From: Zygnema cylindricum
Lineage: Eukaryota > Streptophyta > Zygnematophyceae > Zygnematales > Zygnemataceae
Assembly: GCA_037447655.1 (NCBI GenBank)
Contig: JBBHKE010003498.1
Span: forward strand, 356,768-388,309
Length of the DNA stretch: 31,542 bases
Direction of reading: 5' to 3'
The translations under genes and the position numbers were made by a program. Below the pieces are notes generated by a model. That model saw nothing but the letters and a program-made list of their open reading frames with translations, searched no databases and had not been told where the DNA came from. Below, piece after piece: positions 22,561 to 31,542 of this stretch (positions are counted from its first letter, which is position 1; the number at the start of each line of letters is the position of its first letter).

Positions 22561-23179
22561 TACACCGCGAATCGTAATTAGAGTAAATTACTCTAATTCG
22601 GTCGCTCGAAATTTCGACTCTATTACATCAAATAGAGTAAATGATTCTAATTTTTTCATTATTCTAATTTAGGTAAGTTTAATTAGCGTAACAAAATTGT
22701 AATATAGGTTCGTTTTAAATAGTGTGGAATACGGACGACGTTCGACCGTGCAAAATTGTACTTTTTAAGTAGAAAGGTACAAATAATGATTTAATACAAT
22801 CGCGCTCGCACGTGAAATCGCACTAAACGAAAAATCAATCACATCGAAAAAAAGCCGTTCGCATGACTCTCGTCCGTCGACAGCATCGTCGTCAGTGTGA
22901 ACATCAGCTGACATTCAGCGCGACAAATAATACTAACGTCATAATGACGTCAAAACTATACGGACTGACAGATTCTGTACATCTACGTAATTTAGTGTTC
23001 ATAATTTCAGCGCGGAAATTTATTGCCGACATAACCCAATATAGAGTACTTAAATAAATTAGAGTAAACTTCCTCTGTGAAAAAGTTCTATCACATAAAT
23101 TAGAGTTCATTACTCTAATTGTTTTTTTTTGTTTTTTTACTCTAATTTTTTCATTACTCTAATTACGATTCGCGGTGTA
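22561..23179. mobile_element. MITE-like element with 26-bp perfect TIRs and TA ends
   Basis: The left end (22561-22586) and right end (23154-23179) are perfect inverted repeats that begin TACACCGCGAATCGTAATTA and run on to AGAGTAA. If TA is the target duplication, the element proper begins CACCGCGAATCG. This fits a Tc1/mariner (Stowaway-like) MITE, although the TIR is not the Stowaway consensus. AATTAGAGTAA/TTACTCTAATT motifs recur inside near both ends. There is no transposase. Confidence 0.78.
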
Positions 23180-23271
23180 CTTTTCTTTGTCCTTGGAAAT
23201 CGTATGAAAATTTTCGAAAAATACGGCACGTGGGAATATATGTTCCTATTTGTTTATCGAAAATACCTAGT

Positions 23272-23300
23272 TTTAAAACACATCGTGCATGTGTTTTAAA
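23272..23300. repeat. 12-bp perfect hairpin
   Basis: TTTAAAACACAT, a 5-nt loop, then ATGTGTTTTAAA. It lies between the MITE and copy 4 of the dispersed repeat. There is no T-run to suggest a terminator. Confidence 0.7.
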
Positions 23301-23447
23301 CATAAGGTTGAAGATGACGTTTTTTGTCGTGGAAGTGGGTCGAAAAACACAAGATGACAAATTTTCGTACATCCTAAGTTTGAGGATGACGCAAATTGTA
23401 CTCTAAAAATTTGCGATTCCTTCGTACGGTTGGAATTTAGGCAGTAC

Positions 23448-23790
23448 GGCGCTAAGTTTTACAAGAAAACGACAGAAAAAAACTCTTACTTATGCACATG
23501 GGGACATACCCTAACTTGTACATTTTTGTGGAACGTACCTAAATTTACTAAAAACTGTACCCATGCAATATTAGCTTACCGAACGACTTTGTTTTTTAGT
23601 GAGGATTATCCGTACTAGTTTTATTGATGTTCCAATGTCCGAAAACAAAAGTCGTCACTTAAAATCGCGACACTTGTAGATGCTGTGTACGATATCGTGA
23701 ATTGTACTTACAATTTATGTACAACAAAATATTTTCTCGCAACATTCGATTTTTGAAGAAAACGAAAAAAAAATACCCTATTTAGGCAAA
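23448..23790 (-). repeat. Dispersed repeat family, copy 4 (partial)
   Basis: It matches copy 3 in the same orientation: GGCGCTAAGTTTTnnnnGAAAACGA, AAAAAACTCTTACTT, CACATGGG, the GACTTTGTTTTTTAG region and ATCCGTAC. A second tail-like segment (TTGAAGAAAACGAAAAAAAAA) lies at 23754-23779. It is more degraded than copy 3, and its left limit is unclear. Confidence 0.6.
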
Positions 23791-24606
23791 TAGGCACAAC
23801 GTTGTGTGCATACAATATAAGTTTTGTATTGTAGGAACAAACAAACCATAAAATAAAAAAACTTACTTTTTACCTCCATATTGGAGTGGAACCGAACCAA
23901 ATCGAACCTTACAGTTTTTATCACAACTCAACTCGTTAAAGTTGCCTTTTATTCTTTTAATTTTTGTTTCAGGTTGGATACAACGTACACTGACTTTAGC
24001 GTCAAGGAGTTCTTAACACGGAGTTTATAATAATGCTATTAATTATAGTTTAGTTGTAAACAATGTTGTTGGTTTTTAACTGTTTCGAAAAATAGAGTTA
24101 AAAAAAAAGCAATTAGTGTCACCGACACTTTTTCAGCTTTGAATGGGTACGATCAGGGGGCACTGATATAGGTCATTGGCACCAATAACTACTCCCCTTT
24201 TTTTCGGTGCCCAAAACCACGAAAGCAATAAAGGTGTGTGTGAATCAAAATACAACAAAATAACGAACGATTGTACGAAAGACATGCAACATAGGATGTT
24301 ATATTTGAAATATCTTTTTAGGTTCTTTATATTTTCTTGACTTATTTTCTGGATTATTTATAAATATTAATCGTTTAGCGATTTGAGCGGTGTGGTTCAA
24401 CGCAACCCAAAAGTGTCATTTGGTAAAAAAAAAATCAAACTAGGTTTGAAACGGTTTGGTTTGGTTTGGACCAATCGAGTCGAAGAAACAAAATTGAGCA
24501 AGACCGAGTGTTACAAACGCATGCATCTTCATATGCCTTAACACGTATAACAATGAACCGATGCTAAAGTTCCAATTTGATTTTTATTTGTCCTTATGTT
24601 TGGACA

Positions 24607-24828
24607 ATGACATTGGATTTACCTGCGTATTTGAACAATTCAACAAGTAGTTTGTCCTTTAATGAACATAATCCTCTGTGTGTTACATGTAAAGTTAGAG
24701 ATGAAAATTACGAAGTACGAAACCGACATTTGTTGACACACTTTGTCGTCAAACACCCTAAATGTCGAGTATATTTTTTGCCAGTTATAAACAAAAGGAT
24801 GTTAATGAGCAAGCTTCAAATGTGGTAA
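24607..24828 (+). CDS. Small open frame with one C2H2-type zinc finger pattern
   Basis: The frame encodes 73 residues from an ATG. It has Cys-x2-Cys-x12-His-x3-His (CVTC ... HLLTH), exact classical zinc-finger spacing, followed by HFVVKHP. No other domain is visible and I see no upstream exon. It sits in AT-rich, repeat-rich sequence, so it could be a relic of a transposon or gene fragment, or a chance match. I do not assign a function. Confidence 0.25.
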   Translation: MTLDLPAYLNNSTSSLSFNEHNPLCVTCKVRDENYEVRNRHLLTHFVVKHPKCRVYFLPVINKRMLMSKLQMW

Positions 24829-25324
24829 AGAATCCCTTTTGATTGGGACGTGAAAATGAAAAACGTAATGTAGATTCTTATAAACGGTGGTTTTCCACAA
24901 AAACTATTGAAGTTATGTAACATTGTTCTCTATATTCGTACTTGTTTTACAAATTGGGTTGGTTTTATGTGTGTGACGCAACTGCACTCGTGAAAACAAA
25001 TGTAGATTCAACATGTGCAACTATCCTAACTTTTCTTTGTTTGTGCATGACACACATTGATTTTTAGTGAATTACTCACTGAAAAATAGTAACGCTCATG
25101 ACTTTTGACCAAGAATGCCAAAGAAATGGTGAGTACCGCTCAAAAACGATAAAAAAAGAAGACATGAAAAAGAAAATGTTGCTCGAAACAACGCGAGGAA
25201 TGAACACGACGGCGAGTAGGGACCAGCATAAGTGTGGAAAGGGTGGGCAGAAAAAAAAACAAATTATTGTTAATGCAAACGAGATGTGCCGATGAAGTGA
25301 AGACGACACACACCAATTGAAATA

Positions 25325-25590
25325 ATAGATGGAAGTTTCCTCGAGGGGAGGGGAGAGAGCGAGAAGGAGAGGAAAAGAGGAAGGAACAGGGAGAGGGAGA
25401 GAGAGTAAGGGAGAGGAAAACTGCTGAAATTGGGGGAGAGGAAAGAAGGGAGAGAGGGGGAGAAGGGAGAGGGAAAACAAAAAGTGCGGATGAATGTCTG
25501 AATTGCAATTGTTGGTGGAAGATTTCCTGAAATGGGGGAGAGGGAGGAGGAGAGAGAGGGGGGGAAAGTGGGTCGGAGGGGGGGTAGAGG
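25325..25590. repeat. Purine-rich (GA/GGA) low-complexity tract
   Basis: Nearly pure purine on the plus strand, rich in GGGAGA and GAGAGA. It gives Ser-Leu-Pro open frames on the minus strand (25076-25618), which I treat as artefacts. It lies downstream of the PPR gene. Confidence 0.8.
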
Positions 25591-25673
25591 GGACAGCCAA
25601 AAAATAGATAACTACCAATTATCTCAACCTTCGCCGACTACAAAGAAAAAGGTCCAGTATTTGTCATATTTGT

Positions 25674-25679
25674 TTTATT
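25674..25679 (-). terminator. Candidate poly(A) signal of the PPR gene
   Basis: AATAAA on the minus strand, about 205 bases past the TAA that ends the shifted PPR frame (25885). It is the nearest perfect hexamer I saw. Confidence 0.35.
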
Positions 25680-25884
25680 TAAGACTTACAATGTACAACT
25701 TAAAGGACTCACAAAATCTATAAAAATTTACATTAATATTTTAAACTTCAAACTTATTACAACATTTCATATACACTAAAAAATTTACAAAATCTTACAT
25801 TCCAAAATCTAACTGAAATACTACAACTTCGTTGTAATTTGTAGCATTGTTCAAAAGAAGCTACGGGCTCCCTCACTGCTCGCC

Positions 25885-26085
25885 TCACTTTGATATAATA
25901 TTTTTCATAAAATTGGATGTGACCTTGTCCGGCTCAAGGCCACCTTCAAGCATCTCTTTATACATGGCCATAGCCTTGTCCGTATGGCCTTGCTTTCTCA
26001 ACGCATCAATTACTGAGTTGAACGTAACGACATTTGGTTTCACCCCTGCTTCCTTCATCTCCTTCAAGACAACCGAAGCTTCCAC
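25885..26085 (-). pseudogene. Frameshifted C-terminal end of the PPR gene
   Basis: This frame continues the PPR array of the upstream gene without a gap in the repeat register. It completes repeat 11 (EASVVLKEMKEAGVKPN), adds repeat 12 (VVTFNSVIDALRKQG ... GGLEPDK) and ends with a short tail (NIISK). It lacks its own sensible start. It overlaps the end of the upstream frame by about 20 bases and is separated by a one-base shift near 26085. It is best read as the original C-terminus, now out of frame. Confidence 0.8.
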
Positions 26086-27728
26086 AAACTCTTCACTTTC
26101 ACCAATGCATTTATGATTGTGTTAAATGTCATCACATTGGGGGACAACCTAGTCTGTTTCATTTCTTTCAACAAACTCATAGCCTCCCCAACTCTCCCTA
26201 CCTCTCCAAAAGAATCAATCATAACAGTATAAGAAACTACATCAGCCTGTATTTCGCTCTTCTTCAACACCTCGAAATAAAACCACGCCTCATCAACCCT
26301 ACCAGCCTTCCCCAACATATCAACGATGACATTGAATGTCACCGTATTGGCTTTTACATTTGCTTGGGCCATCTCCTCAAACACTTCTAAAGCTTCTTCT
26401 ATCATCCCTGCTTTCCCGAGAACACCTACGATTGTATTGTATGTTAACCCATTGGGTTTCAAGCCAAGTTGCTTCATCTCTCTAAATAAGGCAAAAGCCT
26501 TATGAAACATGCCCGCCTCCCCTAAAATATCAATCACAATGCTGTAGGACACAACGTCGACATTTAGTCCCGAGTACTTCATCAAATTAAACTTGTTCCA
26601 TGCCTCATCAACTCTTTGAGCCTTTCCCAATAGACTTATCACCGTGTTAAAGGTTACCACATTGGGTTTTACTCCTGTTTTCTCCATTTCCCCAAAAAGC
26701 TGCAACGCTTCCTCCACCTTGCCTGCCATGCCCATAATACCTATGACAGTGTTGTATGGCACCACATCAGGTTTCAGCCATGCTTTCTCCATTTCCTCAA
26801 ACATCTCCAACACTTCCTCTACCCTGCTTGCTTTTCCTAAAGCATCTATCAATGTATTAAAAGTCACTAGGTTAGGCTTGACATCAGCTTGCTTCATCTG
26901 CTCATAATGATGTAAAGCGTCATCCACCCTTCCCCCCTTTCCTAGTACATCTATCTCTGTGCTGAATGTCACATTATTGGGAGTGATCCCCATTTTCTTC
27001 ATTTCCTCAAACAATCTTAAAGCTTCCTCGACCTTGCCCGCCTTGCCCATGACACTTATGACAGTGCTGTATGTCACTACATCATGTTTGCATCCTCGAT
27101 TACACAACTCTTTCCAGATGCCCTCCACAGTTTCAACTTCATCATCGTATTTACATTTATGTAACAAAATATTGTAGTGTATAATGTTGGCTTGGAAAAA
27201 ACCAACCTGGGTTTGAGCCCAATAAAGTAACTGTATGCACAGGTTCACATCTTTGAAATTATTAAAAATAAAGGAGAGGTCGCGTTCATTTATGTGGCCA
27301 TGCCATCTAGATAATGAAGATTTCAAAAAGTCAGCAGTAACTTGATTTCCACTTGGATTCAACTTTCTCAATTTCGAAAGAACAGATTCCCCTGCCCTCG
27401 GCTCGATTCCTTCGATTCGATTCCTCGAAACACGGTTCTTTGCGAAAATATACCTGCTCCTTAACTTGTGCTCCTCCCTTTGTTGGATCCCCTTCTGGGC
27501 TTGGAATCCTACATCAAGTGAAATACTACCCTCCCCGAGCTGAGACAAACTTGAGAGCTGCTTGGAAAGTTCCACCGAGGCTGGGAAAGCCATGGAGCTG
27601 CCTCTTTCTCTTCCTCTCCCTCTCCCTCTCCCTCTCCCCTGTCCAGCTATACCAGACGCCAAACAGTGGGAGGGGAATACCACAGAGTGACCAACATATC
27701 TGGTAAAGAGCGGTTCAATAATGAGCAT
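26064..27728 (-). CDS. P-class pentatricopeptide repeat (PPR) protein, late frameshift
   Basis: An intron-less frame of 554 residues. Ten full 35-residue PPR motifs run from about residue 182 to 531, each with VVTYN/VTFN openings and GKAGRVEEA turns. Repeat 11 is broken at residue 549, giving the tail WKLRLS. There are no E, DYW or SMR domains, so it is P class. Such proteins bind organellar RNA and stabilise, splice or help translate it. Two starts are possible. Met1 is followed by an RG-repeat encoded by a CCTCTC microsatellite. Met46 (27593) has a good context (CCATGG) and an N-terminus suited to organelle import. I favour Met46 slightly. The frameshift removes about 1.5 repeats; it could be a natural truncation or a sequencing error. 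Confidence 0.9.
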   Translation of the reverse strand: MLIIEPLFTRYVGHSVVFPSHCLASGIAGQGRGRGRGRGRERGSSMAFPASVELSKQLSSLSQLGEGSISLDVGFQAQKGIQQREEHKLRSRYIFAKNRVSRNRIEGIEPRAGESVLSKLRKLNPSGNQVTADFLKSSLSRWHGHINERDLSFIFNNFKDVNLCIQLLYWAQTQVGFFQANIIHYNILLHKCKYDDEVETVEGIWKELCNRGCKHDVVTYSTVISVMGKAGKVEEALRLFEEMKKMGITPNNVTFSTEIDVLGKGGRVDDALHHYEQMKQADVKPNLVTFNTLIDALGKASRVEEVLEMFEEMEKAWLKPDVVPYNTVIGIMGMAGKVEEALQLFGEMEKTGVKPNVVTFNTVISLLGKAQRVDEAWNKFNLMKYSGLNVDVVSYSIVIDILGEAGMFHKAFALFREMKQLGLKPNGLTYNTIVGVLGKAGMIEEALEVFEEMAQANVKANTVTFNVIVDMLGKAGRVDEAWFYFEVLKKSEIQADVVSYTVMIDSFGEVGRVGEAMSLLKEMKQTRLSPNVMTFNTIINALVKVKSLWKLRLS

Positions 27729-29449
27729 TATACTTTTCGTTTATTCATTTTACCTCCGACTGAAAAACATAATATTACCAGTCAAGTTTTCTTGATTCAT
27801 GCAGTAAAAGTAATTGGTATCTATAAACCGAGAGAGTGTTTGTGAAAGAAAACGTGAATGAGCCGGACAATCCAAGTTCATACAAGCCAATAATTGTGAA
27901 AATTACTGATGAAACAGGTTCGAAAAGGAAATCAAAAAGGCTGTAAGCTTGACTTTGAAAATTTTATGAAGAAGAAGATCATAAGATTCCTGAAGCATTT
28001 GCTTCTTTACCTTTTCCTGTGAACCACCTTATGCACCAGAATGAATTCACCATGAAGAAAGACAAGACGGTTCCAATACAAAAAACACTAATAATATGTA
28101 GCCTTTCAGTATTTGGACAGACTAGGGAAAAACCGGGACAATTCTTGGTGCACTATATCTTCACGTGCTTCTTCAAAAAGCTTATGGCGCTTCCTAGACC
28201 GGGGGAATGGATTCACTATGAACACAGACAAGAAATTTCTTCCATAAAAAGCAACTATGGAAAACCTCCGACACAGCGGAAGATATTAAATTCACTATCC
28301 AACATTCTCCTACCACCCTAATGGCCACCTCTTTGCTGTTCTAAAGTTGTAAAACTATCTATACCGGACAGAAATGATAATATTTCAGTCAACCTAGTAT
28401 AACCACGGCTATAACTACTCAAAACATTAGGAAATTAGAAAAATCTTAACCAAAAATAAAATAAAAATGTGACATTAGTTTAATAATTAAAAAGCATTGA
28501 AACCACGAGTCAAGCGCAGGATACAAGCGAGAACGCGAACCAGATGGCCAACAAATGACCTCAGACTGTGATGGTCCAAACGTGTCCAGGTGCTAAACGG
28601 CGGCTGGAACAGAAAAACAATTTCTGATTTAAAATGTGAAAAATCATGAAAAATGTAAAAATCAAATTCAGATTTTAAATTGAAGCCGCAAAAAAAAAAG
28701 CAAATTCAGCCACCGGTTCAAGTCAAGAAAATCAAACACATAATCAGCGACTCATACAGCCAACAATAAATTGTATTAGATTACAAAGGGCTAGTTTCTT
28801 GCAGGAAACAAAACTGCAACTTCAAGATTCCACCACTGCAATGCAATACACTGTGACCTAGTGTCACACCTATGATTACGGAGCTCCTGAAGATAAGAAG
28901 ATGGAAGGAGAAAAATGCATTTGTCGAAAGGCTCACATTGTTTCCGTTAGGCATTACCAATAATTAAACATTATTCAGAAACATTATTTTGAAAAATACG
29001 CAAAACAAAACGCAATGGTATTTTGCAAGAAAGATTGAAGCGAAGTTGCGAATCATTTTTGCTTCCGTACGTGCGAAGAAGGAATCTATAGGAAAATAAA
29101 AACTCGTTCCAAAAAAAAATTCCACTTATTCTTACTGCAATTCTAATTCAAGGAACGGATGATTCTTCAAACATCATCGCATCGATCCTAAGGATTCTAA
29201 ATGAAGGCTTTACTTCCTGACTTGTTAAAAAAAAAAAAAAAACCAGAGACACATGTACCCTAAATCCGTACATACCAATTCAGTCTCTCGAAACTCAAGC
29301 ATTTTATCCAAATATAGTATTAACATTGTCCAATCTGACATAAGAAACAAAGTAACATAAGAAAAAATTCAGAACCACACTGTCCAATAAAAAATACCTC
29401 GAATCTTCACAAAAATATAGCAAAAAAATCATTCCTCTCAGCAGTGTAG
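27729..29449. other. Non-coding stretch upstream of the PPR gene
   Basis: AT-rich sequence. Short coding-like segments (for example VFVKENVNEPD ... SKRL near 27837-27950, and an open frame 28019-28321 starting with GTG) have no family match and are interrupted by stops. They may be decayed gene fragments. No RNA gene is seen. Confidence 0.45.
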
Positions 29450-29451
29450 GC

Positions 29452-29459
29452 TGACGTCA
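29452..29459. promoter_or_regulatory. Palindromic TGACGTCA (bZIP/TGA-type) site
   Basis: A perfect TGACGTCA is followed by two more GACGTC cores within about 110 bases (near 29472 and 29559). It lies at the left edge of a GC- and CpG-richer patch in otherwise AT-rich DNA, upstream of the candidate first exon at 29654. Confidence 0.35.
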
Positions 29460-29653
29460 CCAACCTGCCTGACGTCCCGAGCAGACAACATGGCGGCATT
29501 GTCTGACGGATGAGATTCGGCAGACGAATAGACGGCCGGAAATCGACCGGTAGGGCCGACGTCAGCAGTGGCTGCTGTCGAGACGTTGGCCGACTGCTGT
29601 TTCAGAGCGAGCCGGAGTGCACAGTCAACTCTATTTCTTCTCGATTCCTCTCC

Positions 29654-29733
29654 ATGGCAGCTCCTCTGCAGGGACGTTCGAAGTACAACCTACAAATCAT
29701 ACTGTACTTTCAAGCGGGAAAATTGAGTCCACG
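29654..29733 (+). CDS. Candidate first exon (MAAPLQGRSKYNLQ ...)
   Basis: The ATG has a good context (TCCATGGC) and opens MAAPLQGRSKYNLQIILYFQ, ending in a plausible donor ACG|GTAAAT. A short upstream ATG frame (MAALSDG) starts at 29490. The region is richer in G+C than its surroundings and follows bZIP-type sites. I found no partner exon before the retroelement fragment, and no domain is recognisable. It could be a real 5' exon of a gene whose remainder is displaced, or chance. Confidence 0.25.
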
Positions 29734-30061
29734 GTAAATGTGGTTAGTTTGTACTATATGCGTATGAAAACGTATTTGGCACTTTTTTGCATAGTTGTTC
29801 AAACCGTATAGTACGAACGATTCAATTGCGCGAATTAAACGTAAGCAATGCATTGAACGATTTGAAAAAATCGTTAAAATCGTTAATGAATTTATATCCG
29901 TACTATTCCGTACATGTAAAAAAATTGAAAAAAAATAATAAAAAAATAAAAAAATAAAAAAAATAAAAAAATTAAATGAATTTTACATGTAGCGCAGTTT
30001 GTACGTTTTCTGTACAGTTTCCGTCTCTTTTCGTAATTGTCCGTGCATTTTCGGTACAATT

Positions 30062-30232
30062 CCGTACATTTCCGTAAATGTTTTGTTCAGTTTACCGGAC
30101 AGAAAGTACTAATAAGTGCAACGTATCTTTTCGTCAAAGTTCGTACATTTGACGTAAGAAACCGTACATTTCCAGTAAAATACCGTACGTTTCCGTAAAT
30201 TTTCCCGTTCAGTTTACCGGACAGAAAGTACT
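30062..30232 (+). repeat. About 121-bp tandem duplication with GTAC motifs
   Basis: A segment at 30062-30110 (CCGTACATTTCCGTAAAT ... CAGTTTACCGGACAGAAAGT) recurs at 30183-30232 with few changes. The spacer carries similar CGTACATTT motifs. By eye, 11 GTAC tetramers lie between 29898 and 30232. Confidence 0.75.
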
Positions 30233-30649
30233 CTGCGTTTTTTTGCTATTTTTTCAAAAGTCACGAATTATACGTAGAAATTGAAAAAATGAAAAAATCG
30301 CACGATTTGAACAATAACGCTTTTTTGTTACAAATGTGTTTGGAATCGCCCAATACGGTATGGCCTCAATTCCCGCACTTTAAACAACTGAGCGTAATAA
30401 AACGCATACTTTATATTACATTTTCGTACACCATTTGCAACACTAGTACAATATGTAACCTTGTTTGTATACATACAATCACTCATTGAAAAACTTCGTG
30501 TTCATATCTTCATTCATTCAAGCATTGACGTGATGATAATATTTTGTTCATAACAACATTCGACCAAGTATTGAAGTTTTTATGTCGCCAGGCGTTGTCA
30601 GTGGCAACCTTTCTTTTGACATTAAAGTTTGGTAAAAATATTTTTATGT

Positions 30650-31542
30650 ATGCAAGATACTGCAAGGAATATCGGGCTACGGAGTCGTCACTCAGGTCAA
30701 TCTCTTCTTGAAGTCACCATCCCCTCCTCAACTTTTTATTGGTTAGCGTGTTCTTCAATATCTCGAGGCGGTTTGGGTTTACTCTCGACGGCGCGTGTTG
30801 CTCCATCCGCCTATTTGGGGAGTTGGTGCCTTGTTGCTTCCACAATTGTCTCTCGTTTTCTGGCCGGGGACACTCCTATTCTTGCGGCCGTGGTTCCCCG
30901 TGTTTCGGATGGTGAGCTCGCCTTCCAGCGGTCCCTTTTGGATGCATCACGTTCTCTTAATCCGGCTGCTATCGAGGACATGCCGATTTTTTCCACTCTC
31001 GTTACGACATCAGTTGCGCGTGTTTAGGAATCCATTTCTGATCGGGTTGTCGCCGCTATTAAATCCGAGCTTCTTCAGGCGCTTCCTTCCAATTCTTCGC
31101 GTGCACGTTTTCTATCTTGTGGCGGACCTGGCTCTGGAGCTTGGCTATTGGCCGTCCCTATCTTATCCACTCTTCGTTTCACCCCGGCTCAGTTCACCAC
31201 GGCCCTTAGGTTCCGGCTTGGCCTCCCTCACCCACCTTTGCTTGGCTCACTTGTTTGCTCTTGCTACCACGTTCTCGAGCCCGATGGGGTCCATTTGCTT
31301 CGTTGCTCCCACGGGGGCGAGTTGATTCATGCACACGACACGATTCGAGACACCATCGCTACTATCGCTTCTGAGGGGGGATTTTCTGTTCGTCGCGAGG
31401 TCTCTCACATTATTCCTTCGCGTCGGATCGACCTTGTATTACTTGATGGTGCGCGTCGTACATTTGGTGACATTGTTTTGACGAACCCTACCTCAACTAC
31501 AGTCGTCAACCAAGCGGCTCGGCATATGGGAGTGGCTGCCCG
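30650..31542 (+). mobile_element. Non-LTR retrotransposon RT-protein C-terminus, 5'-truncated, one stop, runs off the window
   Basis: One frame stays open from about 30680 to the window end, except for a single TAG at 31025-31027. It carries SRGGLGLLSTARVAPSAYLG, typical of the region after the reverse transcriptase in plant and protist non-LTR elements. It then carries RFLSCGGPGSGAWL, a CxC-x9-HxxxC zinc motif (31256-31306), GGELIHAHDTIRDTI, and RIDLVLLDG ... GDIVLTNP. This resembles the CCHC plus restriction-like endonuclease order of R2-type elements. G+C is clearly above the flanks. The left edge near 30650 has no RT domain, consistent with 5' truncation during insertion. Confidence 0.8.

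Noticed and set aside
25076-25618. 180-residue minus-strand frame rich in Ser, Pro and Leu
   Set aside because: Translation of a GA-rich low-complexity tract.
28019-28321. 100-residue open frame
   Set aside because: Starts with GTG, no family recognised, no supporting splice pattern; possibly a decayed fragment but unsupported.

Overview
This window looks like nuclear DNA of a streptophyte (a land plant, or possibly a charophyte relative). It holds a split gene with a plant-type bHLH-MYC_N domain, an intron-less P-class PPR gene, GT-AG introns up to 3 kb, a nuclear 18S rDNA fragment, and many AT-rich, repeat-laden intergenic stretches. I cannot name the species. There are no bacterial features such as operons, ribosome binding sites or CRISPR.

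Layout. 1-720 is AT-rich with nothing recognisable. 734-1952 is a tandem minisatellite of about 21-bp units, each carrying GTAC and TTCGAA. 2060-4260 is a composite structure: two diverged direct copies of one repeat with an antisense 18S rDNA fragment between them. 4260-7300 is non-coding, with a cluster of CACGTG boxes. 7750-17739 (+) is the main gene. I rebuilt it as nine phase-compatible exons encoding a protein of more than 1,130 residues. Its N-terminal domain is RSS3/LHW-like, its middle is very large and of low complexity, and it ends in a helix-loop-helix without a basic region. The first coding exon is not securely located. The sequence downstream of the stop (17744-18176) carries 27 GTAC tetramers and precedes an AATAAA. 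18200-20250 is AT-rich spacer. 20262-21321 is a hAT-like element with an 8-bp target duplication. 21451-21979 is a second minisatellite array in the opposite orientation. 22005-23790 holds two more copies of the dispersed repeat (minus strand) around a TIR element with TA ends. 25885-27728 (-) is the PPR gene with a late frameshift. 29450-29740 is a GC-richer patch that may be a promoter and first exon. 30650-31542 is the 3' part of a non-LTR retrotransposon reverse transcriptase reading frame with one stop, running off the window.

The two genes are not obviously functionally linked. The first is probably a nuclear transcriptional co-regulator of the JA/salt (RSS3) or vascular (LHW) type. The second is probably an organellar RNA-binding protein, and the PPR code suggests its target sequence. 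Most other features are mobile or satellite DNA. Their shared unit order, flanking copies and captured rDNA are the most unusual content of the window.
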